A DNA stretch of 64,000 nt from Xestospongia bergquistia (GCA_963965975.1 OZ014413.1:7769101-7833100), one strand, 5' to 3'. Shown: positions 36,013 to 50,147, counted from the stretch's first letter. Translations and numbers: made by a program. Notes: a model not told the origin generated them from the sequence alone.

Positions 36013-36519
36013 TATCTTGTAAGCTTTTAGTGTGCATTCCAAGACAAATCATTACATAATATCACATCAAGGTCTTTTAAACATTCAGTCCTTACGATAT
36101 ATTTGTTCTCTAAAAGATAATTGCTTACTTCATTAGCTTCCTGATTGGTGAAAGAAATCTGACAACATTTCTGAAAGTTAAATTCTTACTTCCAGGTCTT
36201 AGACCAGTCACTTAGTAAATTAACATCAATCTGAAGGTAATTGGCATCTATGAGGAATTTAATGCTTATATTGCAGTTGGTATCATCAACGTACAATAGC
36301 AGTTAGCTTCGTTCTGATAAGATCTTCGGTGTGCACGCCTACTTGACGAATAATTATAATAATAATTATTATTCTTATAAAAATTATAGTTATATTAAAT
36401 ATAATAATTTAGTATAACTATAGTTTTAATAATTATAACTATCACATGATCATTTTCTCGAGTTTTGTTTCCTATCTGTTTGGGCGATTTCGATTTGTGA
36501 AGAACGATTAACCTCTTAT
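36013..36519. other. Intergenic DNA
   Basis: AT-rich with ATAATTATA-type inverted runs at about 36348-36440. Bases about 36330-36440 resemble 52445-52510. I see no gene. Confidence 0.5.
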
Positions 36520-38560
36520 TAGGGCAGAAAGCAATTTTGGTTTAACATTTGACTTGCGAGTTATATTCTGTTGCAGTTGTTAGTGAGTCATAGTTTAACA
36601 AATATAGCCTTAAACAAGAGTTGTTGGAAGACAACTATTTAAGCCATATCCATTGTTGTTAATAATCTATTGTCAATTGCACAACTGTGGTAGAGCCTAT
36701 AACGTGCATATTTTCATAAACATTGTTATCGTTTAAAACAACCAATTAGTGATTGTCTATTTTGATTCTGCAAGTTTTCAAGCATAGTGGGAGTGATTAC
36801 TTTTCTACATTTTTGATATCTAGATTGTAAACAATTCACATATACTTAAGTTTGAACAGAACCTAATAAGTTCAAAGAGAGGTTTTAGTTAACATTATTA
36901 ATACTTTATCAGTGGATCCCTTTTAGCTACCTTTAACCTATTCTATTCAGTCGCAAATGACATTCAAGCATAAAGATATAGTCCAGCTATCCCAAACATC
37001 AAGCAAATAGATGTTAATTATCATTTACAATATGTCATGAAATTATCTTATTTAGATCAAAAATTATTCTCTAAGATTGATATCTTTTATCACTTCCAGA
37101 AATATATTTCTAGACTACTATATTGGCTCCTCAACTCATCAATGTATGTAGGTGTGCCATCATTATGAATTCATCTGACCATACCATCCTCAATTCATCC
37201 ACATTTGCTTTGTTCGTTAAAGATGGTTTTTCCATAGCCCTGGAAATTTAGCTATATATAGGTGTGGTTTATGTTGTTCTACCATATAGTCTAGCTTCTC
37301 ACCAAACGTCTCTTCAACATGGCAACTAGAAGTTTCCACACCACGTTCTGATTTCTATATGCTCTTTACAAATGATTTATTAAAAAAGTCATAACAAAGG
37401 TCTGTCTTGTCTCAATATAGAAAATTTTTGAACGTGTAGAATGTGGGCTTGTCAGTTGTACTTTAATAATTTCAATTCTTTTGATATCTTTCTCTATATG
37501 AATAGATTTACTTGATGTAGAGCAACAATTGATGTTTTATATAGTCAATAGTTGTTTTTCCTTTAGACATAGTTAAGGATTTTTTTGGATTTTAAGACAA
37601 TGACTCTACTCAAAGAAAATACTTTGAGATAAGGTGCCCACAGTTATGATAGCAATTGCTTAGTACCTCCTTTTCTAGTAAAAATAAGCAGTTGTAACCA
37701 TAGATACTGCTTACTGTATAAGCTAATATAATATTTTTAATGAATATGTGAGTGTCCAAACTCTGAGTACACATACACATACATCAACAATGTAATAGGG
37801 CTAGTATGCTTTGTGTGCAAAATAATTTTAGTTGATAACTAATGTCAACTCTGTAATAATGAAGATAACTATTGATAAATCACATCACAATGTTTTCAGA
37901 AATACAATTATACCAGTATTGACTTTATGGTTGTCTTGATGATGACAACAACTTATTAGAATCAACATATTTAAACCAATTAATAATATAAACCACATAA
38001 TAATCCTTTCCAGTATTATCTAAAGTTATCAACAGGCAATAATGTGAATCACATGAAGTTATATAATCATAACTCATGACTACAAAATTAAAAATGATAC
38101 CATTAGATCAATTGTTTACTAACAGAGTAGTTATTTGTATGACACAGGAGAATATACTCAAATGTGAAATTAATCCATTTAGGTTCTAATGTTTAGAGTA
38201 TATGGTAGATAGTATTTATCTCATTGAAGTAAACATTTTCTGTTCCATACAAATATAGCCATTGAATTTTATTTGTTAGTACATTATCAAAAAAGTTGGT
38301 TTTTATATTGCATTTTATAGCAGAGACTGTGAAGAATTTTTTTAGAATCTGAAATTTCAGCTATATATGTTCTGAGTAATCCCTTTATTATAATTGTGAA
38401 ACGATACAGAGTGATTAGTAATACTTATAATTTAACTAACAAACACTTCAGCACTTACCTAAAGTTTCCCTGCTCCGTGAAATATAACAACTTGCGACAT
38501 AATTATAGATAATAGGCGCATGATTTATTTTTCTTGCTACATTACAATCACGAGGTGCAT
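36520..38560. repeat. Upstream block U of gene B
   Basis: About 2 kb without coding sequence, repeated in whole or part at 50507-51350, 52540-53540, 55090-56900 and 57920-59040. Marker strings include CAACTATTTAAGCCA, AATCTATTGTCAATTG, GTGCCCACAGTTATGATAGC and GAGTGTCCAAACTCTGAGT. It precedes the promoter block of each downstream Ig-family copy, so it travels with the gene. Confidence 0.85.
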
Positions 38561-38790
38561 CACGTGTTTATTAATCTCTCCAGTCGTTAATTACGTTACT
38601 CAGCCGGCTAGAGGCGCTTCTTTGTAATAAAATCAGGTCGCTTTATTATCAACAATGAAATGGTTATTGAGTAAGCGCTACCAAGCTTTTAAAGAGACCA
38701 AAAATTGTCTAATTAGCCGCTTTTAGATTGGATAATTCATTCAGACTCTTTTAGCGCTGCTATTGCGTGTTTGTTGAAAATATAGCAGAA
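38561..38790 (+). promoter_or_regulatory. Conserved promoter block of gene B
   Basis: An E-box palindrome CACGTG at 38561-38566 is followed by AGCCGGCTA, GGTCGCTTTATTATC, GGTTATTGAGTAAG, AGAGACCAAAAATTGTC and TTAGCCGC, in the same order and spacing as before the orphan 5' end (57044-57240) and gene C (59088-59290). The TATATATG run seen in those two is deleted here. Confidence 0.65.
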
Positions 38791-41700
38791 ATGCCAAGAG
38801 TGATGTCTAATATCAGAGTCTTCATTTTTGTCCTATTGCTACTGTTAGAAGTAAGTTCTATTAATTGCTGTAATAATAGAAATTATTGTTCCTTTTTAAC
38901 AGCTGCTGACCTTCATCAATGCTCAATTTTCTTGTATTAAACCACCAGGATTCCACTGTAAATTAATTACTTATTAACAATAGGTGTATAGACATTATAG
39001 AAACATTGAACTGTGCTAGATTTGAAGGGGTTAACTAGAAGTAAAGCATTACCTAGTCTCTATCCTCTTATTATTGATTAGCTTATATACACAATTGTAG
39101 AAAAAAGACATTTTAATTGTAAAATTTTGCTGTACAAAAGAAACCTATAACCCAACCTAATTATCTTTTATTAATACATATAAAATCTATAGTGGCTAAT
39201 GTACTTTTATACTAATTTATGTGCAAAATCTCAATGAAAGCAGAATAAATGTAATGTATTTTTCACTTTATGTCGTTATATTAATTTTATATAGTTTAAG
39301 AAATAATTATTATGTCTTTGGATCACATTGAATGAATACTTTTTACAAAATTATTGATTTACTGTATAGTTTGCTTCAATTATGATAAATGCTGTGTGGT
39401 GATAGTAAGTAAACAGAAATGGTTGTTGATATACATTGCTATAACTTCAACAATCTACTAATTTATCTTCTATGTTATTTTTGAATATGATGGAAAATTA
39501 GGAAAACTGTATGTAAATTGTTGTTTTAATACTCACAAGACTAATTTATCTTACTGCATCAGCTTTATGCTATGTAATTTAAAATTTATGTAACATTTGT
39601 TGTGATAGAGTTTGTTATCTTAAGGCAATTATGCTGTATTTAAAAATTTCCTAGTGGATATTGAATTAAAAGGAGAGGTCAATCACATGAGATATTTTTT
39701 GTCTCTTTAGGTGAACAGGGTGATCCTAGTGCTAGTGTGAGGGTATTTAAAAATGGTACCCTTATTACTACTAGAACTGTTTGCAGTCAAGATCTGATAA
39801 ATGCTATTAAAAGAAATTTATCAGTTTTACTACAGTGTAGTGCAAGCCAGATAGATGATCTTTATATAGGAGACTACAATGTTTCATTACTTGCTAATGG
39901 GCAACTTTTGCAAAGTGCAATACTTCCGAAAAATATGGATAGAATAATAATTTCACACAATTTTAGACTTGAAGACATTGGTCTCATTTCCCGTGCTTTT
40001 GAGTGCTTTTCAAACAGTTTCAATATTGAAAATTGTATGCCTGATGTTGATTGTGCTTTTGGAGTAAGAAGATTGATTGATGGTAAGGAAAACAATTCTT
40101 AATAAGCTATGCAATTTGTATATTGTCTTTTTATTTTTATAGAGGCCCCGGATGTCAATGCATCGAGAATAGAAACACCAATGGTTGTTCTCAATGTTGA
40201 TAAAATAAGAATTGGACAATCAACTTGCATCTCTGGTGCTCCGGGTGCACCACCAGTCACCATTGATTGTAATGTCACAAATAATGTACAAGTTGATAGT
40301 TATGTCTGGGAAAGGAATGGTGTGGATCTTAATTATCCAACTACTCAAATGAGTATTCCTGCTAATCGAACGGGTTCTTATAAATGCACAGCTAGTAATG
40401 TCTGTGGAAGTTCTTTTGATATCAGTCAAATTTTATGTAAGTAAATTCTCATTCACATTGTAAAAAAAAAATTACCATATTCTCTTACATATATATTATA
40501 TATTATATATTCTGTATACAGTCCAACCAGGAATTAGAGATAGTAATGGCACTTCAGCTGGCATTGTTGACATAGGAGCATGTGGTTGTCTAGTGGATGG
40601 TTCTCTGACCATTTTTTGCAATTCTACAATACCTGGCCCTGTAGATAGAACTTGGTTTAGAAATGGAGTACTGTTATCTGAAACAGGAAATAACATCACA
40701 GCAAATAGTAATGATGTTGGTGCAACATTCACTTGTGTAATCAACAACATATGTGGTAATACGAGTGCTAGCTCTATGGTAAAAGGTTAGTATAAATAAA
40801 TAAATTGAGCAGATAAGTGGATAATATAATGTATATTTTATATATAAGCTGATTGGATTTATAGATGAGTAGATAGATGAGTAGATGCACTAATAATAAC
40901 AATAAATATGATTTAATTATGGTTTATTTTTTTAATTTTAGATTCACCTACTGCTTTGTTAAGTGGCACTTATGCAGGAATTAGTGGTGATGGATGTACA
41001 CCTCCAGGAAGTGGGGACAAAATCTGTGCATTAATTGGAACTAAAGTGACTTTCACCTGTGCAGTTAGTGCTGGTGATGATTATACCATTGGTTTTAGAG
41101 AACGTGATGGTTCTATAACAATACTATCAACTAATGGACCAGCAATGGTAACTGTCAATGCTGATTCTTTTGGAACATATGTATGTAATGCTACTAATCC
41201 TTGTGGACACAATATATCAACCTTGATATTGGAATCAGCAGGATGTGAGTTGAAGAGTACTAACTAGACATGATAAAACATTTAAATTAATGTGTTTTAA
41301 CATGCACTGTTGGTCTCATATAGGTATCTCAGCCAATGTTTCACTTCAATTATTGATGAATAGTGATCCACTTCTTAACAAATGCTCTAGAAATATAGAC
41401 AATCAGATACGTTCTGGAGTTGTAGTTACTTTATCTTGTGTACCTATGCCAATACAATTTGATGTTGTAACTTGGTTTCGTAATGGTATCAATATTAACA
41501 AAGAACCATCATTTAACTTGATGGTTAGTGAGACATCTGGAGAATACAAATGTATAGTAGAAGGACCATGTACTAATTTTTCAGATTTTATTAATCTTCC
41601 TAAAGGTAAAATCATGTATTGGTGTCAATTCCTTACATTTCTTCTAATAGAGAACCCAAACATTACATGTGGAACAGGACTTGTGGTCTCTCCAAATGGT

Positions 41701-43691
41701 CGTGTAATAATTGGACAAGTCACATGTATCAACAGCAGTGTAGGTGCTAATGATATGATTGAAATTTCTTGTGAGGTGAACAATGACATGAACAGCATAC
41801 CATACAATATTAGTTGGTTCAGAAATGGAATGGATCTTGGCTTCAGTGGAAATGTATATACTGCAACAGAGAATGGTACCTACACTTGTCGAGTACAAAA
41901 TGATTGTGGTATTAGTGAAAAAAGCACTACCATTATCAGTAAGTAATTTTATTAAGAAATATTGTGAAGTGTATGACTTTTAAAAAAATACGTTTTTATT
42001 ATCTATAGGTTATCCAGTTATTAGGAAAGGTAGTGGTGACAACAACACAGTAATGGTTGACATAGGAGGAAATGCATGTCTAGACAGTGGTCTTATGATA
42101 ATATGTGATATCATTATTGGTGAAAATGCGATCAGAACTTGGTATAGAGATGGACAACAATTAACTGAAAGAGGACGAAAACTCACACTATCTGCTGATG
42201 ATAGAGGTACAAATTACACATGTGTAGCAACAAACCAATGTGGTTCAGACAGAGCTACTACAATTGTTTCAAGTAAGTCAATGAGTCTTATATTCATTGC
42301 TATGTGAAACAAACTATAAAATAGAGTGACACATATCTTTATTATGTAGGAGCTCCAACAGTTTCACTTGGTGCTGTAATGGTTGGTTTGTCATCTCCTC
42401 AAGGTAGCAGATGCCATCAGCTAAAAAGGCCACCTCCAGGTCCAGTCTACTGTGCCTTTCTTGGAGACACATTAACAATTCAGTGTACTGCCAATAATTC
42501 TGATATTACACCTCTCATTTATCCAGATGGCAGTTCTAGTAGACGTATATTTTCACCTATCATGGTATCTCATGAAGGTTTATACTTATGTAATGGTACT
42601 AACAAGTGTGGTTATGATGTAGACACATTTAACTTAACAGTTTATGGTAAGAAATAATTAAAAAATACTGAATTAATTTTTTTATTATATTACAGACCCA
42701 GCAAGAATTAAGAGAAATACATTGCTTCCAATTCCTAAACTTAATGAAGTTATAGATGGTGCTGGACGACATTTGGAAGAATTATGTATCACTGATGACA
42801 TAACTGTTAAACTTCATTGTTGTGTTACTGGCATTGAAGACCCTGTAACAACATGGTATAAAATAGCAGATGATGGAACTCACATACCAATTAATACATC
42901 TGATCCTGATATCACAATCAATACAGAAGACCCATTAAACCCCATCTTATGTATATCACCATTTAGTTCCAGACATGCTGGTAAATATCGTTGTAATACT
43001 ACAAACAATGCTGGTGATGATTCTGGTGATGTTGATATAAAGTGTAAGCTATAGAGGTTTGAATTTTTAGGTTTATTTGCTTGTCTTTTAGACATACCAC
43101 CACCAGATTGTGAATGGACTTACACTCACTGGAGTAAAGTAAGTAAGCCTAAATCATTGTTACTTCAAAAATTCTGTTTTATATAGTGCTCCCATCTTTG
43201 TCATCGTGGTATACGTAATCGTACAGTACAATGTCTAAATGTGCATACTCGTGAGGCTTGCCCTGAAAGTATGTGTCCTCCTTCAAAGCCTAACTCAGAA
43301 GAAGAATGCAAGCATCTTGGATCCTGTGCTAAATGGGTAGCTTATCAATGGAGTGAGGTATTTATCCTTTTGATATTAAATATCTTGTCACAGTGATTGT
43401 TGATAGTGCTCTAGAACATGTGGTGGAGGTTATCGTATACGAAGAGTAGAATGTAAAAAATTGCATCCTTTGGCCACTTGTATCGATGATAAACCTAGGA
43501 TTTATGAAAATTGTAACCCTCAATCTTGTGAGTGTATGAAATTTTAAATATGACTTCCATAATGGCTGTGTTTAACCCTAATAGGTTGTACAAGAGACCT
43601 TTATCCTCACTATTGTAAGTTTATAGCAAATACAGAGCTGTGCTGGAATAAAGACTACAAACGTCTATGTTGCTGGACTTGTAGTTCATAA
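38791..43691 (+). CDS. Gene B: secreted Ig8-TSP1x2-PLAC protein, 1090 aa, 15 exons
   Basis: This is an intact paralogue of gene A with the same exon plan. Exons: 38791-38850, 38903-38957, 39711-40082, 40143-40436, 40522-40785, 40942-41244, 41324-41605, 41651-41938, 42009-42272, 42350-42646, 42696-43043, 43092-43138, 43187-43357, 43407-43527, 43585-43691. All introns are GT..AG and the frame is open. The signal peptide starts MPRVMSNIRVFIFVLL and likely ends before QFSC. Exon 3 differs from gene A at about 30 of 124 residues, exon 4 at about 8 of 98, while exon 8 (Ig5) is identical in protein and exon 9 differs at one residue. The C-terminus is two residues shorter (CSS versus CSSKP). Domains, cysteine pattern and presumed extracellular role are as in gene A. 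Confidence 0.9.
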
Positions 43692-44388
43692 CCATAATCA
43701 CATACTGTTCATCATTTGGTTGTCTTTGTAGTATAGGGATGACCAATGAATATTTAGTCAAATTATTTGAACAATTTTTTGTGATTTTGTATTTTCATTT
43801 TTTTCAAGTTAACTGATGCTGTAGTACATGCCTTACACTGAATATTCATAAGTTTGTGATTTATGCTTACATCAGCAATTATAAGTAACTCAGTGATGGC
43901 TGAAGTAAGTGAGGCTTGAATTTTGTGTAGTTCATGTACGTTTGTATGTAAGTGTGTTGTTAATTTAATTTATAGTGTGCCAATGCTAATGATTATAAAA
44001 GGATTAGTTACAGATGCTGCATACAAAAGTGTGAAGTGCTATATGTTGTATGTTTCAGAAATATGGCTGTGTAGTACATAGTCTAGTCTTTCGGAAAACT
44101 TGAGAAAACCTACAGTCAACAATGGATGCTACATTGTTTTCACCATGTTTCATTTCTTTGAAATATATGTCTAACAACTCCTTATTGTTTTTTGTTTCCC
44201 CGTAAATTTGCTTCATTTAAAAACCAAACAAAGTTTATCTGAAAACTTAACAAGGTGCTATAATAGTATGTGTACTTAATGTACTTTGACCTGTGTGCAT
44301 TTAGCCTTGATACCTGCACTAGCTGATCTAGCCTCGTACCCATGGGTAATATGAGGCTACTGTGGATCGAGATAAGAGTGCACAGACC
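43692..44388. other. 3' flank of gene B
   Basis: The first part is similar to the flank of gene A up to about 43830, then diverges. I see no gene. Confidence 0.5.
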
Positions 44389-46916
44389 AGAACCTAAATA
44401 AATAATTATTCATAACTTTATTTTCATAGACACACCCTTTAAATTACGAGACAGACTCAGACAGTGAAGTGATAAAGAAAACAATTAGTCATCACTGTTA
44501 AGAATATTTGTCAGCTTCATTCTCCTAGGATGCCTTCAACAAAAGGCGTTAACAATTGTCTGGCAGTCTACGTCCATGACATGAGAAGTAGTCTTTTTGT
44601 CTCTCTTGTGAGATCATTGAACGAAACCAAGTTTTAACTCTTCTTAAAGAGCTTATGCTTCTTTCACATGAATAAGTTATCACTGGGATGGTGCAGGTAA
44701 TTATTAAGAGTGTACAAATATTTGGAAAGAACAACTCATCTGCTGTAACAAGAGCATCCTGTGGTGTTTTGGGGAGATCATCAGCATAGTTTTTCCACTT
44801 CGTTTGCCAACTTAACAGGTCTGTGCCTATATTGTAAGGAGATGGAAGATCACCTTAATACAAGTCAACCATTTTCATAACAGTTTGCTTCCATTCAGGA
44901 TCTTATTGTTAATGGTCATGGCCATGACTATTTCCCTCTGGAAACACTTTCATCAAGCTGTATGAACATACGATCCAGGAATGGGATAGTGATCAATCTT
45001 TTGGAATATTGTTGAAGAATTTCTGCTGGAGTGTTACTCTGTTTTGCTGTCTACCACATGTATGAGGAATAGTAATTGAATCGTTGTCAACACCAACTGA
45101 CTCTGCCATAGAATTAGCAACAGTAAACCATTCTTCATTAACTCTATCTATTTCATCTCTCGCTTTCTGGGTACTTTGTTTGGTAAGGTCAATGTACCTG
45201 TATGCCTTAATAATGTCTGAAGTTCTTGACTGAAGGCCAACATTCAAACCTTTGACAAGGTTTAGCCCTTTCCAGGAAACAACAAAAGACATCACAAACT
45301 GTGTGTTTGTAATAGCTGACAGGAGAGTACATCCATCAGTAACTGTATCTGTATTCCATCCAAACTGTGACATTTTTCTCTCTTCCGAAAGTTGTACTAC
45401 TATATCATAAAACTGTCCAAAGTTATCAAGTGTTTTGTGACTCTCTGTCCATCTTATTTTACATAAATCCAAAAGGTTTTTTGTTTTCTGTTAGGCTGAA
45501 CAGACTGCTTGGTTTTTTCAGCAAAAGCTTCCTGCCTTTTTGGAGAATTATTAAAGAACAATGCAACTTTACTAATTATCCCAAAAATAATTTCTCATTG
45601 CAATGATATCTCAAGACTTAACAATAGCAAGGTTGAGCTTGTGAGAGAAAACGATGTAAATAAACTGCTTTTGAGAAATTTATGGATTCAAGTAGCTACT
45701 CCTCTAATACATCCAGACATGGTACCAGTTCTATCATATTCCTGATTCCTCAATAACTGCAAAAATCTATAATCCATGACCTGTTTATTAGTGTTGATAT
45801 TGTTATATTTGATAAGGATTCGCCAGATGTTTCACCACTACACTGTACAAACTCTAAGAACTCTTCTCATATTTGATTAAGCTCATGGACAAAGAGACAT
45901 AACTTAACTGCTCCTGATTGAAAATGTCAGAAACTTCATCTCCCAATACTGAAAAGATCAGAAATGAGCCCTCTGAAGCACTTGTGAAAATTTAGTAAGT
46001 ATTCACCAATTATCTCAATAACCTCATTCTTGATTGTTTTTGATCAATATGTAGCATTTTTAAGGACATTTATGGAAGTGCTCCTTCAATACTTCATTAC
46101 CTGACTCAATGCAAAAGTCAAGCAAAGATTGAAAGTTACCAGGGTTAATAACAGGGTTATGAAGATACTTTTCATCATGTCTGTGGCGTCGAAGGGCAAT
46201 ATTTTGTCGTCCATAAAAAAGAATAGTTTTACAAATAAAAGCAACTTCAATAAATTTGCTTGAATTTTTTGGTCATGAGCAGAAATGGTGATTGCCGTAA
46301 CTGATGGTGTATGATGCTCCATGACATCAAGAAAGGAAACCATATCACCCATAGAATTTTTATGATATTGCATGATATTCCGTGTCTTCTCAATATCTCT
46401 GTGGCTTTGTAGAAAGTCTTCATTGGCCATTAACTAACACACCAAGATCACGGGTTGCCCTTGCAAAGATGACACAAGGAAGACAGAAACCTCCATTAAG
46501 TAATTTGAAATAAGATAGAAAAGCTTTTCTGTTAGGAACAGAGTTACTACAAGAGCTAGTTATGGCTAGTAGAAGAGCTACTAGTACTACTGTGACTGTC
46601 ATTCTCAGATGTCATTTTTTTTCTTAAAAGTAACAGCAACTAGCCCCAAAGAAATAAATGTTACCTGCCGCTTTGCCATATTCACAATATTATTCACTAC
46701 ACGTGGCTTATCGCAACAGTTATTGTATTATAAAAATATTGGGGTATTGCTTTGTGAGGTGTAGTTGCAAAGATTTTCTATGAATAATATACTTAAAGTA
46801 ATAATTATTACCACACGGTGTGACTTAAATGATTGACCATGAATATTATTATAAATGAAAAGGGAGTTCCTGTGCATCTCAGCCCTCCCCCCCCTAAATC
46901 CTCCAGTGTATACCTG
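44389..46916 (-). mobile_element. hAT element of the ZMYM1-like group, degenerate
   Basis: Bases 44389-44445 match the left part of the 4788-4998 MITE (AACCTAA...TATTCATA...ACACxCTTT). Bases 46745-46916 match its right part (CTATGAATA, ATACTTAAAGTAATAATTAT, GGTGTGACTT, GATTGACCATGAAT). The transposase relic lies between. The simplest reading is that this is a longer member whose internal deletion gave rise to the small elements. The exact ends are not fixed. Confidence 0.65.
44545..46620 (-). pseudogene. ZMYM1-like hAT transposase (TTF-type finger, DUF4371-like, hAT dimer), broken
   Basis: On the minus strand the order is: 46602-46420, RKAFLSYFKLLNGGFCLPCV with IFARATRDLGVLV, a TTF-type finger remnant; 46430-46086, NEDFLQSHRDIEKTRNIMQY and a region of N-terminal hAT type after a frameshift; 45472-44993, LCKIRWTESHKTLDNFGQFY through TCGRQQNRVTLQQKFFN; and 44734-44549, LLIITCTIPVITYSCERSIS followed by LRRVKTWFRS, the hAT dimerisation domain. 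Stretches between these (about 45475-46085) are riddled with stops. This is the arrangement of ZMYM1-like hAT proteins that are abundant in invertebrate genomes. It is inactive. Confidence 0.82.
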
Positions 46917-47270
46917 ATAGAAAAAATTTGGAAATAGTTTATACGTAATAATCAAAAATTCAAGATCATAAGCAATTTTTTGTGCATGTTGTGTTTTGAG
47001 GGACAAGAGTTACTTTAATTTATGTTTTTGCACAAATTCATACCTTGAAGGAATAGGTTACAACCATATGTAATTATGACCCTGGCTCTACTTCACAATG
47101 GTGGTAGTGAGCTCATTATCCTGTGGTAGTGAGCTCATTATCCCTTTAACTTTGATGCAAATATGATGGCAGTAATCAAGATATAGACAAATCAGCCTTT
47201 TTCACAATGGCTAGTGCTGTAGAGAAAAGAAGAAAAAGTACCAACTATAACTAAAGAGGAAACTACCAAC

Positions 47271-47806
<536 letters not shown>

Positions 47807-48076
47807 CTACTGCTTTGATTCTTGATTATAATATAACCTTCGATGGCGATAATAGGAACTTCTGCTTAATGCTTGATCACAATGACCACAGAAAAAACGT
47901 TTACTCATCCTTTCTCTAGAATTATTTCTAATTTTTCTAATTAATTTCCCTGTAAATAGGAATTGAGTGGATACGGCACAGTCCACATGTTTGTAGTGAT
48001 GCTTACCTCTACTCCAAAATCTTAAGAACTGGAAGAGTTTGCTCACAATCCTCAGAAGTTCGATCTGGAACTTCAT
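47807..48076 (-). pseudogene. Possible N-terminal piece of an MHDxLEG-type transposon protein
   Basis: The 89-residue minus-strand frame ends with MSKRFFCGHCDQALSRSSYY then RHRRLYYNQESKQ. A short CxxC...YxxHxxxxY start of this kind is what I associate with the N-terminus of the same uncharacterised family as the relic at 5490-6925. Only this start is visible. The Met inside it (about residue 57) would be the natural start, and the preceding residues are probably not coding. Tentative. Confidence 0.35.
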
Positions 48077-50139
48077 TGCATAGAAATGTTTATCAGCCTA
48101 ATGAAGAGCTTTTTGAGTGATGGTGTCCAAATTTTTTTCCATTCAGTTCAGATGAAGATGACACAGAAAAAGATGGTCAGGAGGTAAACTGTTGTAGGTT
48201 TTTGGGTTATAAAGTAAAGCATTATCAATGAAATATTATTATGAATGAAGATTTGTTATGATTCACTTACTATCATGAAGGAATGGAAGGAATGGAAGGA
48301 AAAGCATACAGAACTGAGCCATCAACTATCTTTAATGAAAGATAAATTCACGATTCATCATATAGTTCTAATTGTTCACAAATAGAAAGAAAGAAAGTGA
48401 AAGTTACTAGAGAAATGACTGTAAGACTTATCTTCATTAAATGATAAATCTTTTCCTCTAATTTTGTATGTAGAAAAAGTTATTGTAATACACGACCAGC
48501 TATACGAAGGGTTTAAACCAGATGAAAGGTTACAGTTATCTGTAAAAAATTCCTACTATTTACATTGTATGTATAGCTTAGAAGTCTGCTCACAATAAGA
48601 ATATAAAGGAAAAATAATCGGTGAAATACTTTTAGCACATAGTGATAAGTACAGTGAGGAAGATGTCATGAGTATATAAGGTTTTGTATTATGTAAAATG
48701 GTGCAATTTTTTAGTTGCTGTTAAAAGAAGGTATGAAAGCTAAGAAGACAGTATTTAGATGAGGAAAAAGAGAACTTTGAAGAAATACATGCTTCTAAAG
48801 GGAAAATTAGAAGGTATAGGCAGAGAAAAAGACATAATAAGTGCTTTTATTATCCATGCACAGAAATTTGATAATAGAGCTCTTGTGGTTTTACTAAATG
48901 AAATGAATCACTGGAAGCAGATTTTTGTTAATTTTATGACTGAAGAATCTGATGATAGTGATGATCAAATGTATTAGTCATTCACGAATTGACATGGCGT
49001 TCAAGGAGTAAGCAACCCTCATAATTATCATTGTTCAAAGCATTGTACAACTGACAGAGTTTCTTCGTACACTAGACGAAAGATACGAAATGAAAGTTCG
49101 GAAAGATAGCACATACATGGCACGAAAAAGTAGGAAGGTAGGAACACCATCTAACAGTCTACTGCTGTTCAATGCTCCCCAGTGAGTAAATAATTTGGTA
49201 CTTACATAGAATTTTTACTGTTTTTAGGCTTTGAAGAGCTAATAGCTAGTGTAACCAATTCTTCAGTCATTGGGATATTGGTATTTAATCATCTTTATAT
49301 ACTTGTTAAATAGTAAGTTGTGTTGTGCTTGAATTAAATTACCTTGCTTTGATAGTTAATACATAAAAGATGATTGTTACTTTGTATCAAAATGGTAAGT
49401 TGTGTGAAATGTTTATTAACTTTTTACCTTGCTTTAGAAAGTTTTATAAACAGTACGAAATCATTTGAGTTAGCAGTAAGTTAAATGTGTAGCATTTGAT
49501 TCAATTTTACATGTCATTTTCTTAGATGCTGTTGAACAAGTTACTGTAATTGGACAAAATTAATAAAATGATTAAATTTGTTAATAAATTAAATTTAGTT
49601 AATCGCAATAATTATTAACCTGGAAGACAAGGAGAAGGCAAAGAGTAGCCATGGCGTGTGTACTTGCGTGCATCAGTGTGGGAACTGAGCGTGCTCACAA
49701 TAAAAACATGGTCTGTGCACATTTATCCCTTTCCTGGAAGTTTCCATAAAATTTCCAAGCCAGTTTCCTATTCAGAGAACTGTTCAGAACACCTTTGTGA
49801 ACAAGATAGTTTCCAAGGTGTGCACTGTCCCCGTTCCAGCTGTGTAAAAGTAGGAAAGAAGGCCAGAAAGAGGACAGGAGAGTCTATCTGAGAAGTTGTG
49901 TAGGGAAAATGAATTAAGGGAAATGATTCGTAAAAATAGTGATGATAAAAATAATAACAAAACAAGAAAAAAATACTAACTAAAATGCCATAGTGATGTA
50001 ATGTCCATTAATTTGACAACATAGAGTGATTAAAGCAAAGTTCATATATAATTATCTGTGAAGCATAACTATGTACATCTGCATTGTAAAAGATAAAGGT
50101 TCAGCAAGGCCAGATAGTTTGAGATATTTTTTATGAGAC
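48077..50139. other. Region without a firm gene; two weak coding candidates
   Basis: 48759-48977 (+) encodes 72 hydrophilic residues ending ESDDSDDQMY. About 49035-49185 (+) reads QLTEFLRTLDERYEMKVRKD then SRKVGTPSNSLLLFNAP, which looks protein-like, but I do not recognise it. Both could be exons or relics; neither has a clear start, splice partners or family. The rest shows nothing. Confidence 0.3.
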
Positions 50140-50147
50140 AGATATGT

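Noticed and set aside
44300-44390. A conventional tRNA or rRNA gene
   Set aside because: No box A/box B pair or cloverleaf could be found here or elsewhere in the window.
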